A stretch of DNA of 64,000 nucleotides, from contig CAZMGH010000004.1 of NCBI GenBank assembly GCA_964565805.1, positions 1-64,000 of the forward strand, written 5' to 3'. Below the pieces are notes generated by a model that had not been told where the DNA came from, did not search any database, and saw only the letters and a program-made list of their open reading frames with translations. Position numbers and translations under genes: made by a program. Source of the stretch: Catenibacillus sp964565805. Lineage in GTDB: Bacteria > Bacillota > Clostridia > Lachnospirales > Lachnospiraceae. Each line of letters begins with the position of its first letter. The stretch's first letter is position 1. This document shows positions 8,519-16,633 of this stretch, piece by piece.

Positions 8519-9643
8519 TCAGATCACATAGCGCTCATTGTCTTCAAGGACAACTTTAATCTTATCTTCACTTCCCACATAGGAAGCATTGGCGCGGATC
8601 GTATCCCTGCTTTCCACAATACAGTTTTCGATCACTGTATTATCGCCAATATAAACATCGTTTAAAATAATAGAATTGCGGATCACACAGTTGTTGCCTA
8701 CGTAAACCTTCTTAAACAATACGGAGTCTTCCACATCTCCATTAACGATACAGCCGCTGGATACAAGGCTGTTTTTCACATTTGCCCCAGGGTTGAACTT
8801 GGCCGGAGGCAGATCCGCGATCTTGGAATAAATGCTTGGATATTCTTTGAAGAAATAATCCCGCACTTCTTTGTTTAGGAAGTCTTTGTTTACCTTAAAA
8901 TAGGACTCTAATGTGGAAATATTTCTCCAGTAGCTCTCCAGCTTATAGCCGAAGATCCGCTTCTGTCCTCTATATCTTACAAGGATGTCCTGGACGAGGT
9001 CATTTCTGTGCTCACTGTGGGCCTTTTCAATCAGCTCGATCAGCTGGCGCCGACGGATCACATAAATACCTGTGGATACAAGATTTTCCTTGGCCACCAG
9101 GGGCTTTTCCTCAAAATCCGTCACCCTGCCGTCCTCATCCACCTTTAAAATACCAAACCGGGTAAGATCATCCTCATCGCTGGACATTTCCTTATAAACC
9201 ACAGTAATGTCCGCTTTTTTGGCAATGTGGTCTTCCAGCACCTTGTTATAATCCAGCTTATACACACAGTCCCCGGAAGTAATGATCACATAAGGCTCAT
9301 GACAGTCCTTTAAAAAGTCCAGGTTCTGGTAAATGGCATCGGCTGTGCCTCTGTACCAATAGCTGTTCTCATTCGTGATGGTGGGGGTCAGCACAAAAAG
9401 ACCGCCCTGCTTTCTTCCAAAATCCCACCACTTAGATGAGTTTAAATGCTGATTCAGAGATTTTGCATGATACTGGGTCATTACCGCCACTTTTTTTACG
9501 TGAGAGTTGGTCATGTTGCTCAGAGCAAAATCCACACAGCGAAAGCTTCCTGCAACAGGCATGGCCGCTACAGCTCTGCGCTTTGACATCTCTCCCATGC
9601 GGTCGTTCCCGCCGCCTGCTAATACAATACCGATCGCTCTCAT
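8519..9643 (-). CDS. glgD: GlgD, regulatory subunit of ADP-glucose pyrophosphorylase
   Basis: 374 residues. It resembles GlgC but is shorter and has changed active-site segments: the nucleotide loop reads VLAGGGNDRMGEMSKRRAV instead of AGGQGSRLG, as is typical for GlgD. In Firmicutes GlgD pairs with GlgC in a heterotetramer and raises its activity. The C-terminal half shows hexapeptide-type repeats of a left-handed beta helix (e.g. SLVSSGCIVNGDVEDSVL). The start codon overlaps the glgC stop by four bases (ATGA), so the two subunits are translationally coupled. No glycogen synthase or branching gene is present beside them. Confidence 0.95.
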   Translation of the reverse strand: MRAIGIVLAGGGNDRMGEMSKRRAVAAMPVAGSFRCVDFALSNMTNSHVKKVAVMTQYHAKSLNQHLNSSKWWDFGRKQGGLFVLTPTITNENSYWYRGTADAIYQNLDFLKDCHEPYVIITSGDCVYKLDYNKVLEDHIAKKADITVVYKEMSSDEDDLTRFGILKVDEDGRVTDFEEKPLVAKENLVSTGIYVIRRRQLIELIEKAHSEHRNDLVQDILVRYRGQKRIFGYKLESYWRNISTLESYFKVNKDFLNKEVRDYFFKEYPSIYSKIADLPPAKFNPGANVKNSLVSSGCIVNGDVEDSVLFKKVYVGNNCVIRNSIILNDVYIGDNTVIENCIVESRDTIRANASYVGSEDKIKVVLEDNERYVI

Positions 9644-10914
9644 AACATCTCACCTGCCTTAATGATTGCTTGTCCGCCTGCCAGTAACCCATCCGGATAA
9701 TCTTCTTTTTCAGTAACACCGGATATTGCTGTATTTTTACCGATCTTTACATCCGAAGGAATCACGGAATTTTCCGCGATAGTCACCAGATCAAAGGCAT
9801 AAACCTTTGGATTTAAAACGCTGGGAGCAAACTCCCCAACGCCCATCTTCACGTTATCCCCTACGGCAACATTCTCGCCGATAATGGCCTTGTCGATGAC
9901 ACAGTTTTTGCCAATGACCGCGCCCCGCATAACGATGGAATTTCTCACCACAGAGCCTTCCCCTACAGTAACCCCGGCGCCTACAACGCTTCCGGACACC
10001 TCACCGTAAATATCCGACCCTTCACCGATAATGCACCGCTCTGCTTTAGAGCCGCTGCCCAAATACTGGGGAGTGATAATGTCATTATTGGTATAGATTT
10101 TCCAAAATTCCTCATAGAGATTAAACTCAGGAATAATATCGATCAGCTCCATGTTGGCCTCCCAGTAGGAGCCTAAGGTTCCTACATCCTTCCAGTAGCC
10201 GTTAAATTCATAAACATAACAGTTATGGGCTCTTTCATGGACATAAGGGATCACATGCTTGCCAAAATCACAGCCCGGAACATCCTTAAGGGTCAGGAGG
10301 GCTTCTTTTAAGATGTTCCAGTTAAAAATGTAAATTCCCATGGATGCCAGATTGCTGCTGGGCTTTTCCGGCTTTTCCTCAAATTCTTTAATGTTGCCGT
10401 TTTCATCTGCCACTACAACGCCGAAACGGCTGGCCTCTTCCCAGGGTACCGGCATACAGGCAAGGGTAATGTCTGCATGTTTCGTCTTGTGATAATCCAG
10501 CATCACTTCATAATCCATCTTATAAATATGATCTCCGCCAAGGATGAGTACATATTCCGGATTATAAGTTTCTATGTACTCAATATTCTGATAAATCGCA
10601 TTCGCTGTGCCGGAATACCAGTCGGAATGTTCCGTCTTCTCATAAGGGGGAAGCAGTGTTACACCGCCGTAGTTTTTATCCAGGTCCCATGGGACGCCGA
10701 TCCCGATATGAGTGTTCAGCTTTAAATGCCTGTACTGGGTCAGCACGCCTACCGTGTCGATCCCTGAGTTGATACAATTGCTCAAAGGAAAATCAATGAT
10801 TCTATATTTGCCTCCAAATGCAACGGCAGGTTTTGCCACATTGGCTGTGAGTACGCCCAGTCTGCTCCCCTGTCCCCCTGCCAGAAGCATTGCTATCATC
10901 TCTTTTTTAATCAC
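9640..10914 (-). CDS. glgC: Glucose-1-phosphate adenylyltransferase (ADP-glucose pyrophosphorylase)
   Basis: 424 residues. Makes ADP-glucose from ATP and glucose-1-phosphate, the committed step of glycogen synthesis. The N-terminus MIKKEMIAMLLAGGQGSRLG carries the nucleotide-binding loop; LILGGDHIYKMDY is the catalytic aspartate region, FEEKP is the sugar-phosphate site, and the C-terminus is a beta-helix domain. I place the start at a GTG at 10914, with AGAGGTGAT about 5-8 bases upstream; an in-frame GTG three codons earlier (10923) lies inside that ribosome binding site and is unlikely. Its promoter is crossed by a large palindrome (10974-11008). Confidence 0.96.
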   Translation of the reverse strand: MIKKEMIAMLLAGGQGSRLGVLTANVAKPAVAFGGKYRIIDFPLSNCINSGIDTVGVLTQYRHLKLNTHIGIGVPWDLDKNYGGVTLLPPYEKTEHSDWYSGTANAIYQNIEYIETYNPEYVLILGGDHIYKMDYEVMLDYHKTKHADITLACMPVPWEEASRFGVVVADENGNIKEFEEKPEKPSSNLASMGIYIFNWNILKEALLTLKDVPGCDFGKHVIPYVHERAHNCYVYEFNGYWKDVGTLGSYWEANMELIDIIPEFNLYEEFWKIYTNNDIITPQYLGSGSKAERCIIGEGSDIYGEVSGSVVGAGVTVGEGSVVRNSIVMRGAVIGKNCVIDKAIIGENVAVGDNVKMGVGEFAPSVLNPKVYAFDLVTIAENSVIPSDVKIGKNTAISGVTEKEDYPDGLLAGGQAIIKAGEML

Positions 10915-10973
10915 GCCTATCACCTCTTGTTGTTTGAAAATTTCATATAAACAGCGGCACGCTCACCCTCCTG

Positions 10974-11008
10974 GTGTTATACCGTCCACTATGTGGACAT
11001 TATAACAC
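10974..11008. promoter_or_regulatory. Two-tier palindrome over the glgC promoter (possible operator)
   Basis: GTGTTATA (10974-10981), two bases, GTCCAC (10984-10989), three bases, GTGGAC (10993-10998), two bases, TATAACAC (11001-11008): 28 of 35 bases are in perfectly symmetrical arms. One outer arm contains the -10 of the glgC promoter, so most of the palindrome would cover -10 to about +15. This fits a dimeric repressor site better than an RNA hairpin, because about half lies upstream of the expected start. Confidence 0.6.
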
Positions 11009-11027
11009 TATTTTTTTCAAATGTGAA
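10999..11027 (-). promoter_or_regulatory. glgCD promoter
   Basis: On the minus strand TTCACA (11022-11027) and TATAAT (10999-11004) are 17 bases apart: five of six and six of six matches. The leader to the GTG start is about 75 bases. Confidence 0.75.
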
Positions 11028-11248
11028 TAGTTTTACTAGTTATTTTTATTTTGGAAAGCTTATTCTATACATTTTCACTATTTTCTATATTTTTTCGTCC
11101 TTTTTCGATTCGTTTTTTTGAATATATTTGCAGATTATTATGTTTTGTTTTTTATAATTTTTTACCTTTTTGTCAATAAATTTAGATTCCGGACGGAAGG
11201 TCCGGGGCCATCCTGGTATATGCCTCGGATTTCTTATTGATAAAGCCT

Positions 11249-11277
11249 TTGATTTTTTTATAAACTGTGTTTATAAT
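11249..11277 (+). promoter_or_regulatory. murC promoter
   Basis: TTGATT (11249-11254), 17 bases, TATAAT (11272-11277). The space between the divergent glgC and murC promoters (11028-11248) is very AT-rich; it holds one short inverted repeat, CCGGAC/GTCCGG at 11189-11205, and no open frame I can support. Confidence 0.75.
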
Positions 11278-11344
11278 GTACATGACGCAAAAAGAATGAA
11301 AACAACATCAATGAGTATTTTATAGAACAGGATGTGTGTAATTT

Positions 11345-12727
11345 ATGTACCAACTGAATTTTAATGTTCCGATCCACGTTCATTTTATGGGTATCGGAGG
11401 CATCAGTATGAGTGGCCTTGCCCAGATCCTTTTAACCCGTGGATTTACCATCTCAGGATCGGACACCCATGAAACGCCTATTACAAAACATCTGGCAGAG
11501 GAAGGCGTCCTGATCCATTACCCCCAGCGCGCAGAAAACATTACCCCGGATATTGACCTGGTGGTTTATACCGCAGCCATCCGTCCGGATAATCCGGAGT
11601 ACGCAGCCGCCCTATCCAGCGGCATCCCTATGATGGACCGGGCAGAGCTTTTGGGGCAGATCATGAAGCATTATGATAAGTCGGTGGCTGTGGCAGGAAC
11701 TCACGGAAAGACCACTACAACCTCCATGCTTTCCCATATCCTTCTTCAGGGCAAGTGTGATCCAACCATTTCTGTAGGAGGGATCCTAAAAGCTATCCAC
11801 GGAAATATCCGTATCGGCCATTCCCCTTACTTTGTGGTAGAGGCCTGTGAATATACCAACAGCTTTTTAAAATTCCATCCGAAAATGGAAATCATACTCA
11901 ATATAGAAGAAGACCATCTGGACTTCTTTAAGGACATTCACGACATCCGCCATTCTTTTAAGGAATTTGCCTACAAACTTCCCTCAGACGGCACTTTGAT
12001 CATCCACGGAGGCATCAACCATTATGAAGAGATCACGGAAGGGCTTTCATGTAAGATCATTACCTTTGGCATGGATCCGAAAAATGATTTTTCCGCGGCA
12101 AACGCTTCCTTTGATGCCATGGCTCAGGGCAGCTTTGACCTGATGATCCATGGGGAATATGTGGACCATATCCAGCTGAGTGTTAACGGCGCCCACAATA
12201 TTACCAACGCTTTAGCTGCCATTGCCGCCGGAGTTCAGCTGAATATTTCCATGGAAGATATTAAGGCCGGACTGTCTGCTTATGAAGGTACGGACCGGCG
12301 TTTTGAGTACAAGGGCACGTTTGACGGAGTGACAGTCATTGACGATTATGCCCACCATCCCACAGAGATCAAGGCCACCCTGACAACGGCCCAGCATTAT
12401 CCTCATAAAAATCTGTGGTGCGTATTTCAGCCTCATACCTACACCCGGACAAAGGCATTTTTACATGAGTTTGCCGGTGCCTTAAGTCTGGCAGATAAGG
12501 TGATCCTGGCAGATATTTTCCCGGCCAGGGAGATCGATCCGGGAGACATCCATTCCACAGATATTATGAAGCTCCTGCAGGAAAATGGAAAGGATGACGT
12601 GTGGTATTTCCCATCCTTTGAAGCTATTGAGGATTTTCTTCAAAAAAATTGTACCCACGGGGATCTGTTGATAACTATGGGCGCCGGAGACGTTGTAAAC
12701 ATTGGAGAAGACCTGATTCGCTCATAG
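11345..12727 (+). CDS. murC: UDP-N-acetylmuramate--L-alanine ligase
   Basis: 460 residues, full length. Adds the first amino acid of the peptidoglycan stem peptide to UDP-MurNAc in the cytoplasm. HFMGIGGISMSG (13-24) is the UDP-binding loop and GTHGKTTTT (118-126) the ATP-binding P-loop; VIDDYAHHPTEI and VFQPHTYTRT are the usual C-terminal Mur ligase motifs. GGATG lies before the ATG as a modest ribosome binding site. It is transcribed alone, away from the mur/fts cluster where it is found in many bacteria, and ends in a strong terminator that itself contains DnaA-box-like sequences. Confidence 0.97.
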   Translation: MYQLNFNVPIHVHFMGIGGISMSGLAQILLTRGFTISGSDTHETPITKHLAEEGVLIHYPQRAENITPDIDLVVYTAAIRPDNPEYAAALSSGIPMMDRAELLGQIMKHYDKSVAVAGTHGKTTTTSMLSHILLQGKCDPTISVGGILKAIHGNIRIGHSPYFVVEACEYTNSFLKFHPKMEIILNIEEDHLDFFKDIHDIRHSFKEFAYKLPSDGTLIIHGGINHYEEITEGLSCKIITFGMDPKNDFSAANASFDAMAQGSFDLMIHGEYVDHIQLSVNGAHNITNALAAIAAGVQLNISMEDIKAGLSAYEGTDRRFEYKGTFDGVTVIDDYAHHPTEIKATLTTAQHYPHKNLWCVFQPHTYTRTKAFLHEFAGALSLADKVILADIFPAREIDPGDIHSTDIMKLLQENGKDDVWYFPSFEAIEDFLQKNCTHGDLLITMGAGDVVNIGEDLIRS

Positions 12728-12735
12728 TTATCAAC

Positions 12736-12792
12736 AATATCCACAAATTTATAAACAATTTGGTGTTTATGAATTTGTGGATATTTTTATTT
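12736..12792 (+). terminator. murC terminator
   Basis: Perfect 14-bp arms (12736-12749 and 12772-12785, containing ATCCACAAATT and its complement) with a second inner stem ATAAAC/GTTTAT (12751-12756 and 12765-12770), followed by a T-rich tract. The arms contain ATATCCACA and TGTGGATAT, each one base from a DnaA box. Confidence 0.8.
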
Positions 12793-12883
12793 ACATAACA
12801 ACATCTTCCTTTTTTCCATAATTCCTATAAATCCTGCATTTTTCGCCGGATTCCCAAAAGGGGCGACTTATTATGTCCACTAT

Positions 12884-12937
12884 TTATCCACATTATCCAC
12901 ATTGTCCACAAAAAAATTATTCACAGGCTGTGGATTT
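12884..12937 (+). promoter_or_regulatory. DnaA-box cluster upstream of dnaD-dnaI
   Basis: Three 9-mers stand end to end: TTATCCACA (12884-12892), TTATCCACA (12893-12901) and TTGTCCACA (12902-12910). They are followed by TTATTCACA (12917-12925) and, reversed, TGTGGATTT (12929-12937). The first two match the DnaA consensus perfectly, the next two have one change each and the last two changes. Further near-matches occur at 12728-12736, 12737-12745 and 12776-12784. The cluster lies just upstream of the likely dnaD promoter. This is not oriC as far as I can see: dnaA, dnaN and rpmH are absent. Confidence 0.75.
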
Positions 12938-12946
12938 CCCCAACTA

Positions 12947-12975
12947 TTCTCATTTTTTTAAATCTGTGTTATACT
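12947..12975 (+). promoter_or_regulatory. Likely dnaD-dnaI promoter
   Basis: TTCTCA (12947-12952), 17 bases, TATACT (12970-12975). The -10 is good, the -35 weak (four of six). The DnaA boxes end ten bases upstream, a position that could suit either activation or repression. Confidence 0.5.
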
Positions 12976-13008
12976 ACACACAACAACAATGTTGGGGGCA
13001 AAAAGTAT

Positions 13009-13024
13009 TTTGACCCTGGCATCA
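13009..13024 (-). promoter_or_regulatory. Dispersed promoter-proximal motif (TGATGCCAGGGTCAAA), copy in the dnaD leader
   Basis: The 16-base sequence on the minus strand is identical to the one at 32903-32918 and differs by one base from 41509-41524. Here it is reversed relative to the gene, in the transcribed leader between the -10 and the ribosome binding site. Function unknown. Confidence 0.5.
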
Positions 13025-13048
13025 AGGATAGAAAGTACAGGTGAATCC

Positions 13049-14239
13049 ATGAACACATTAACCCTGCAGGGACCGCCGGATAAGGCAGTCACTGTTTTAT
13101 CCAATGATTTTCTGGACAACTATATGCCCAAGGCCAGCGGAGAATTTGTCAAAATCTATCTATATTTTCTCCGCTATGCCTCCTGTCCCAATGTCGGCGT
13201 CAGCCTGGCCAGCGCGGCGGATACGTTTTGCATAACTGAAAACGATGTGCTGAGGGCGCTGAAATACTGGGAGCGGGAAGGTCTTGTCGCTTTAGGCTAC
13301 CGCCAGGGTAAACTTTGCGCCATTCGTCTTGACCCATCCCAGCCAGATCAAAAGCGCCGGGAGCTGACACAAAAGTCTCAGGAGACAGGCGCAAAAGCAT
13401 CTTCGCCAGAAGAGGATCTTGCCATGTCGGCGGATCTGATTCCTTTAAAGGAACCGGATACAGATACCCCGAAAGCTCCAGAGAAAAAGACAAACATGTA
13501 TAACGGAATCCCCGCCTACTCTGCCCAGGATCTGGACAGCTTTAAAAAGAAAAATGACAGCCAGCTGTTTTTTGTTATCGAGCAGTATCTGGGAAAACCT
13601 TTAGGGCCTACCGATGTGAATATTATCGTTTTTATCGGGGAACAGCTGGGATTTTCCTCGGAGCTTATTGAGTACCTTTTTGAATACTGTGTCTCCAACA
13701 ACCACTACAGCATCCACTATATTGAAAAGACAGCTCTGGCCTGGGCCAGGGAGGGCATCGACACTGTGGCTAAGGCTAAGGCCCGCTCCGCCTACTATAA
13801 TAAGACCTATTTCGACATTTTAAAGGCTTTTGGCATTACCAACAGAAACCCTGCCCCCTCTGAGGCGGAGCATATCCGCCGGTGGACCCGGGAATACGGC
13901 TTTCCCATGCCGGTGATCCTGGAGGCCTGCCGCCGCACGATCGAGGCGACCCACAGCCCCAGCTTTGCCTATGCCCAGAGCATCCTGGAACGGTGGTATA
14001 AAAACAAGGTTGGCAGTCTGGAGGACGTAAAGCGGCTGGATGAGGAGCACACCCGGAAAAAACAGGATAAAGAAAAGCTTGCCCAGGAAAAACAGTCCCA
14101 GCAAGAGCAAAAATCTGCCAGCCCCAAAGCTTCTGGAAATAAATTTCACAATTTTGACCAGCGTTCTTATGATTACAGCCAGTTAGAACAGATGCTTTTG
14201 GGGAAAACTATGAGACAGCCAGAGAATGGGAGGTCCTGA
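13049..14239 (+). CDS. dnaD: DnaD/DnaB-family primosome protein
   Basis: 396 residues. It has the two-domain layout of Firmicutes replication-initiation proteins: an N-terminal winged-helix part (about 1-90, with ITENDVLRALKYWEREGLV), a low-complexity linker, a DnaD-type helical domain (about 165-310) ending in the signature-like FAYAQSILERWYKNKV, and a charged tail with KFHNFDQRSYDYSQLE. Such proteins remodel origin DNA and help load the DnaC helicase. I start at 13049, preceded by AGGTGA; an upstream in-frame ATG at 12989 falls too close to the promoter and lacks a ribosome binding site. The stop is three bases before dnaI. It could be called DnaB- or DnaD-like; the sequence alone does not settle which. 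Confidence 0.9.
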   Translation: MNTLTLQGPPDKAVTVLSNDFLDNYMPKASGEFVKIYLYFLRYASCPNVGVSLASAADTFCITENDVLRALKYWEREGLVALGYRQGKLCAIRLDPSQPDQKRRELTQKSQETGAKASSPEEDLAMSADLIPLKEPDTDTPKAPEKKTNMYNGIPAYSAQDLDSFKKKNDSQLFFVIEQYLGKPLGPTDVNIIVFIGEQLGFSSELIEYLFEYCVSNNHYSIHYIEKTALAWAREGIDTVAKAKARSAYYNKTYFDILKAFGITNRNPAPSEAEHIRRWTREYGFPMPVILEACRRTIEATHSPSFAYAQSILERWYKNKVGSLEDVKRLDEEHTRKKQDKEKLAQEKQSQQEQKSASPKASGNKFHNFDQRSYDYSQLEQMLLGKTMRQPENGRS

Positions 14240-14242
14240 TCC

Positions 14243-15241
14243 ATGCCACTGAAAAATTCACAATATAATGCCATTACCCGGCGTTACGACCAGATCCGCT
14301 TTGAAAACAGCCGCCAACTGGAGGCAAGGCGCCAGGAAGTCTATACAGCCGTTCCCCGGATCCGCCAGCTGGATGAGGATATGGCCCGCATTGCCGCGGA
14401 ATATGCCCGCAAAGCGGTGAGCAGCAAAGGCAGGGCATCCATAAAGGATTTTAAGGAAGATATGGCCCGGCTCGCCCGCCAGCGCCAGGAGCTTATGAAG
14501 GAAAACGGATTTCCGTCAGATTACCTTGAGCTTAAGTACCACTGCCCGGACTGCCAGGACACAGGCTTTATCGGAAATGAGAAATGCCACTGCTTTAAAC
14601 AGGCCATCGTGGATCTGGTTTATGCCCAGTCCAATATCCGACAGCGCCTTATGGAGGAAAATTTTGACACTTTCCGGCTGGATCTTTATTCTACCGAAAC
14701 TGACCGGCGCTTAGGGATCAGCCCCCGGAAGAATATGGAAAATATCCTGTCCTGCTGCCGGGACTTTATTAAAAATTTTGACCAGACCCATGAAAATCTC
14801 CTGTTCTGCGGCAATACAGGGGTGGGAAAGACCTTTTTGTCCAACTGTATCGCCCGGGAGCTGCTGGATTCGGCCCATACGGTAATCTACCTGACCGCCT
14901 TCCAGCTGGTGGATATTATGGAGAGCAACACCTTTGGCAGGGATGCGGATGATTTGGCAGATGAAGATATGTTCGACTATATTTTTGACTGCGACCTGCT
15001 CATTATTGACGATCTTGGGACGGAACTGAACAACAGTTTTATTACTTCCCAGCTGTTTTTATGCATCAACGAGCGGCTGCTGAGGCGAAAGTCCACCATT
15101 ATCTCTACCAACCTATCCCTGGAAAAGCTCCAGAGGGAGTACAGCGAGCGGATCTTTTCCAGGATCATAAGCAATTATCGGATCCTGGCCATTTTCGGGG
15201 ATGACATCCGGGTGAAAAAGGCCATTGACCCTCAAGCTTAG
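14243..15241 (+). CDS. dnaI: Replicative helicase loader (DnaI/DnaC-type AAA+ ATPase)
   Basis: 332 residues. The N-terminal helical part is followed by a zinc-binding motif CPDCQDTGFIGNEKCHC (cysteines 101, 104, 115, 117), as in Bacillus DnaI, then the AAA+ domain with Walker A GNTGVGKT (190-197) and Walker B LLIIDDLG (252-259). It loads the replicative helicase onto single-stranded DNA. Its ribosome binding site (GGGAGG) lies inside the end of the dnaD gene, so the two are co-translated. The pairing with a DnaD-family gene matches the dnaB-dnaI operon of Bacillus. Confidence 0.93.
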   Translation: MPLKNSQYNAITRRYDQIRFENSRQLEARRQEVYTAVPRIRQLDEDMARIAAEYARKAVSSKGRASIKDFKEDMARLARQRQELMKENGFPSDYLELKYHCPDCQDTGFIGNEKCHCFKQAIVDLVYAQSNIRQRLMEENFDTFRLDLYSTETDRRLGISPRKNMENILSCCRDFIKNFDQTHENLLFCGNTGVGKTFLSNCIARELLDSAHTVIYLTAFQLVDIMESNTFGRDADDLADEDMFDYIFDCDLLIIDDLGTELNNSFITSQLFLCINERLLRRKSTIISTNLSLEKLQREYSERIFSRIISNYRILAIFGDDIRVKKAIDPQA

Positions 15242-15308
15242 GGGCAGCGCTTTTCTCCATCCCAGGTGATCACGTTTATTCACAATTAACAGAGTTTTAT
15301 TCTTCGTT

Positions 15309-15338
15309 TTACAAAATTCGACGAAACCTTACAAAATT
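15309..15338 (+). repeat. Direct repeat upstream of the prs promoter
   Basis: TTACAAAATT occurs at 15309-15318 and again at 15329-15338, exactly 20 bases apart (two helical turns), 12 bases upstream of the predicted prs -35. The spacing suits two copies of a DNA-binding protein on one face of the helix. Confidence 0.4.
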
Positions 15339-15350
15339 AATTTTTTACTC

Positions 15351-15379
15351 TTGTTTTATGGAAATTTCTACTATACAAT
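15351..15379 (+). promoter_or_regulatory. prs promoter
   Basis: TTGTTT (15351-15356), 17 bases, TACAAT (15374-15379). The leader to the ATG is about 70 bases. Confidence 0.6.
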
Positions 15380-15454
15380 GTAGATGGTTAAAATTTGCAT
15401 CTTAACATTTTTATCACGTAACTTATTTGTGTGCATATACCATGGAGGTCAATC

Positions 15455-16633
15455 ATGAATCAAACTGAAAATTTCAAAGAAACCGTTCCTGTAGGCGATC
15501 TGGGGATCATCCCTCTTGAAAGCTGCAGCAGTCTTGGAAAGCGTGTCAATGACTACATTGTAGCATGGCGCAGAGAAAGGACCGGCGATCATATGTCTTC
15601 AATCCATTTTGAAGGCTATCAAAAAGAAAATTATATTATCGATGCCAAGTGTTCACGTTTCGGCAGCGGCGAAGCAAAAGGCACGATTATGGAATCGGTC
15701 CGCGGCAAGGATTTGTACCTTCTTGTAGATGTTACCAATTACAATATTAAATATTCCCTTTGCGGCTATGAAAACCGCATGTCCCCTGACGACCATTTTG
15801 CCGATCTTAAGCGTATCATTTCCGCAGCCACAGGCAAGGCCCGTCGGATCAACGTGATCATGCCCTTCCTTTACGAAAGCCGCCAGCATAAACGTTCCAA
15901 AAGAGAATCTCTGGACTGCGCTCTTGCATTAAAAGAGCTGAACGATATGGGCGTGGAAAACATACTCACCTTTGACGCCCATGATCCCCGGGTGCAGAAC
16001 GCCATCCCGTTAAGCGGTTTTGATAATATCCAGCCCACTTACCAGTTTATTAAAGCTCTGTGTAAGCATGTGCCGGATATGGAGATTGACAGCGATCATC
16101 TTATGGTCATCAGCCCGGATGAAGGCGCCATGTCCCGCGCTGTTTATTATGGAACGGTCTTGGGCGTAGATGTAGGTATGTTCTACAAGCGCCGTGATTA
16201 CACCACCATTGTCAACGGCCGAAACCCTATTGTGGCCCACGAATTTTTGGGCGCCTCTGTGGAGGGCAAGGATGTGCTCATTGTAGATGACATGATCTCC
16301 TCTGGTGAAAGTATGCTGGATGTTGCCAGGGAACTTAAAAAGCGCAAGGCCAGACGTGTTTTTGTTGCCGCTACCTTCGGCCTTTTCACCAACGGCATGA
16401 GCGAGTTTGACAAGTACCATGAAATGGGACTGATCAATAAGGTGCTTACGTCTAACGTGATCTACCAGACCCCTGAGCTTTTAAGCAGGGATTACTACAT
16501 TAACGTGGATTTAAGCAAGTACATTGCCCTGCTCATTGACTCCATCAACCACGACCACTCCATCAGCGGTCTTCTTGACCCATATGACAAGATCGACGCT
16601 TTACTGGAAAAGTATCGGAAAAATCAAGGTTAA
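15455..16633 (+). CDS. prs: Ribose-phosphate pyrophosphokinase (long divergent type)
   Basis: 392 residues, longer than the common 310-320-residue enzyme because of an N-terminal extension. Makes PRPP from ribose-5-phosphate and ATP for nucleotide, histidine and tryptophan synthesis. Recognisable parts are INVIMPFLYESRQHKR (ATP-binding loop region with the RQ pair), ILTFDAHDPR (catalytic His/Asp), LMVISPDEGAMSRA and the PRPP loop VLIVDDMISSGES. This long form is typical of Lachnospiraceae relatives. The ATG at 15455 has GGAGGT seven bases upstream; an earlier in-frame ATG at 15431 has none. The 3' end overlaps the convergent ATPase gene by 71 bases. Confidence 0.92.
   Translation: MNQTENFKETVPVGDLGIIPLESCSSLGKRVNDYIVAWRRERTGDHMSSIHFEGYQKENYIIDAKCSRFGSGEAKGTIMESVRGKDLYLLVDVTNYNIKYSLCGYENRMSPDDHFADLKRIISAATGKARRINVIMPFLYESRQHKRSKRESLDCALALKELNDMGVENILTFDAHDPRVQNAIPLSGFDNIQPTYQFIKALCKHVPDMEIDSDHLMVISPDEGAMSRAVYYGTVLGVDVGMFYKRRDYTTIVNGRNPIVAHEFLGASVEGKDVLIVDDMISSGESMLDVARELKKRKARRVFVAATFGLFTNGMSEFDKYHEMGLINKVLTSNVIYQTPELLSRDYYINVDLSKYIALLIDSINHDHSISGLLDPYDKIDALLEKYRKNQG

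Noticed and set aside
12728..12988. Origin of replication (oriC)
   Set aside because: There are DnaA boxes and AT-rich DNA, but no dnaA, dnaN, recF, rpmH or gyr genes nearby, and the cluster sits in a normal promoter region. An extra-origin DnaA cluster is the better reading.
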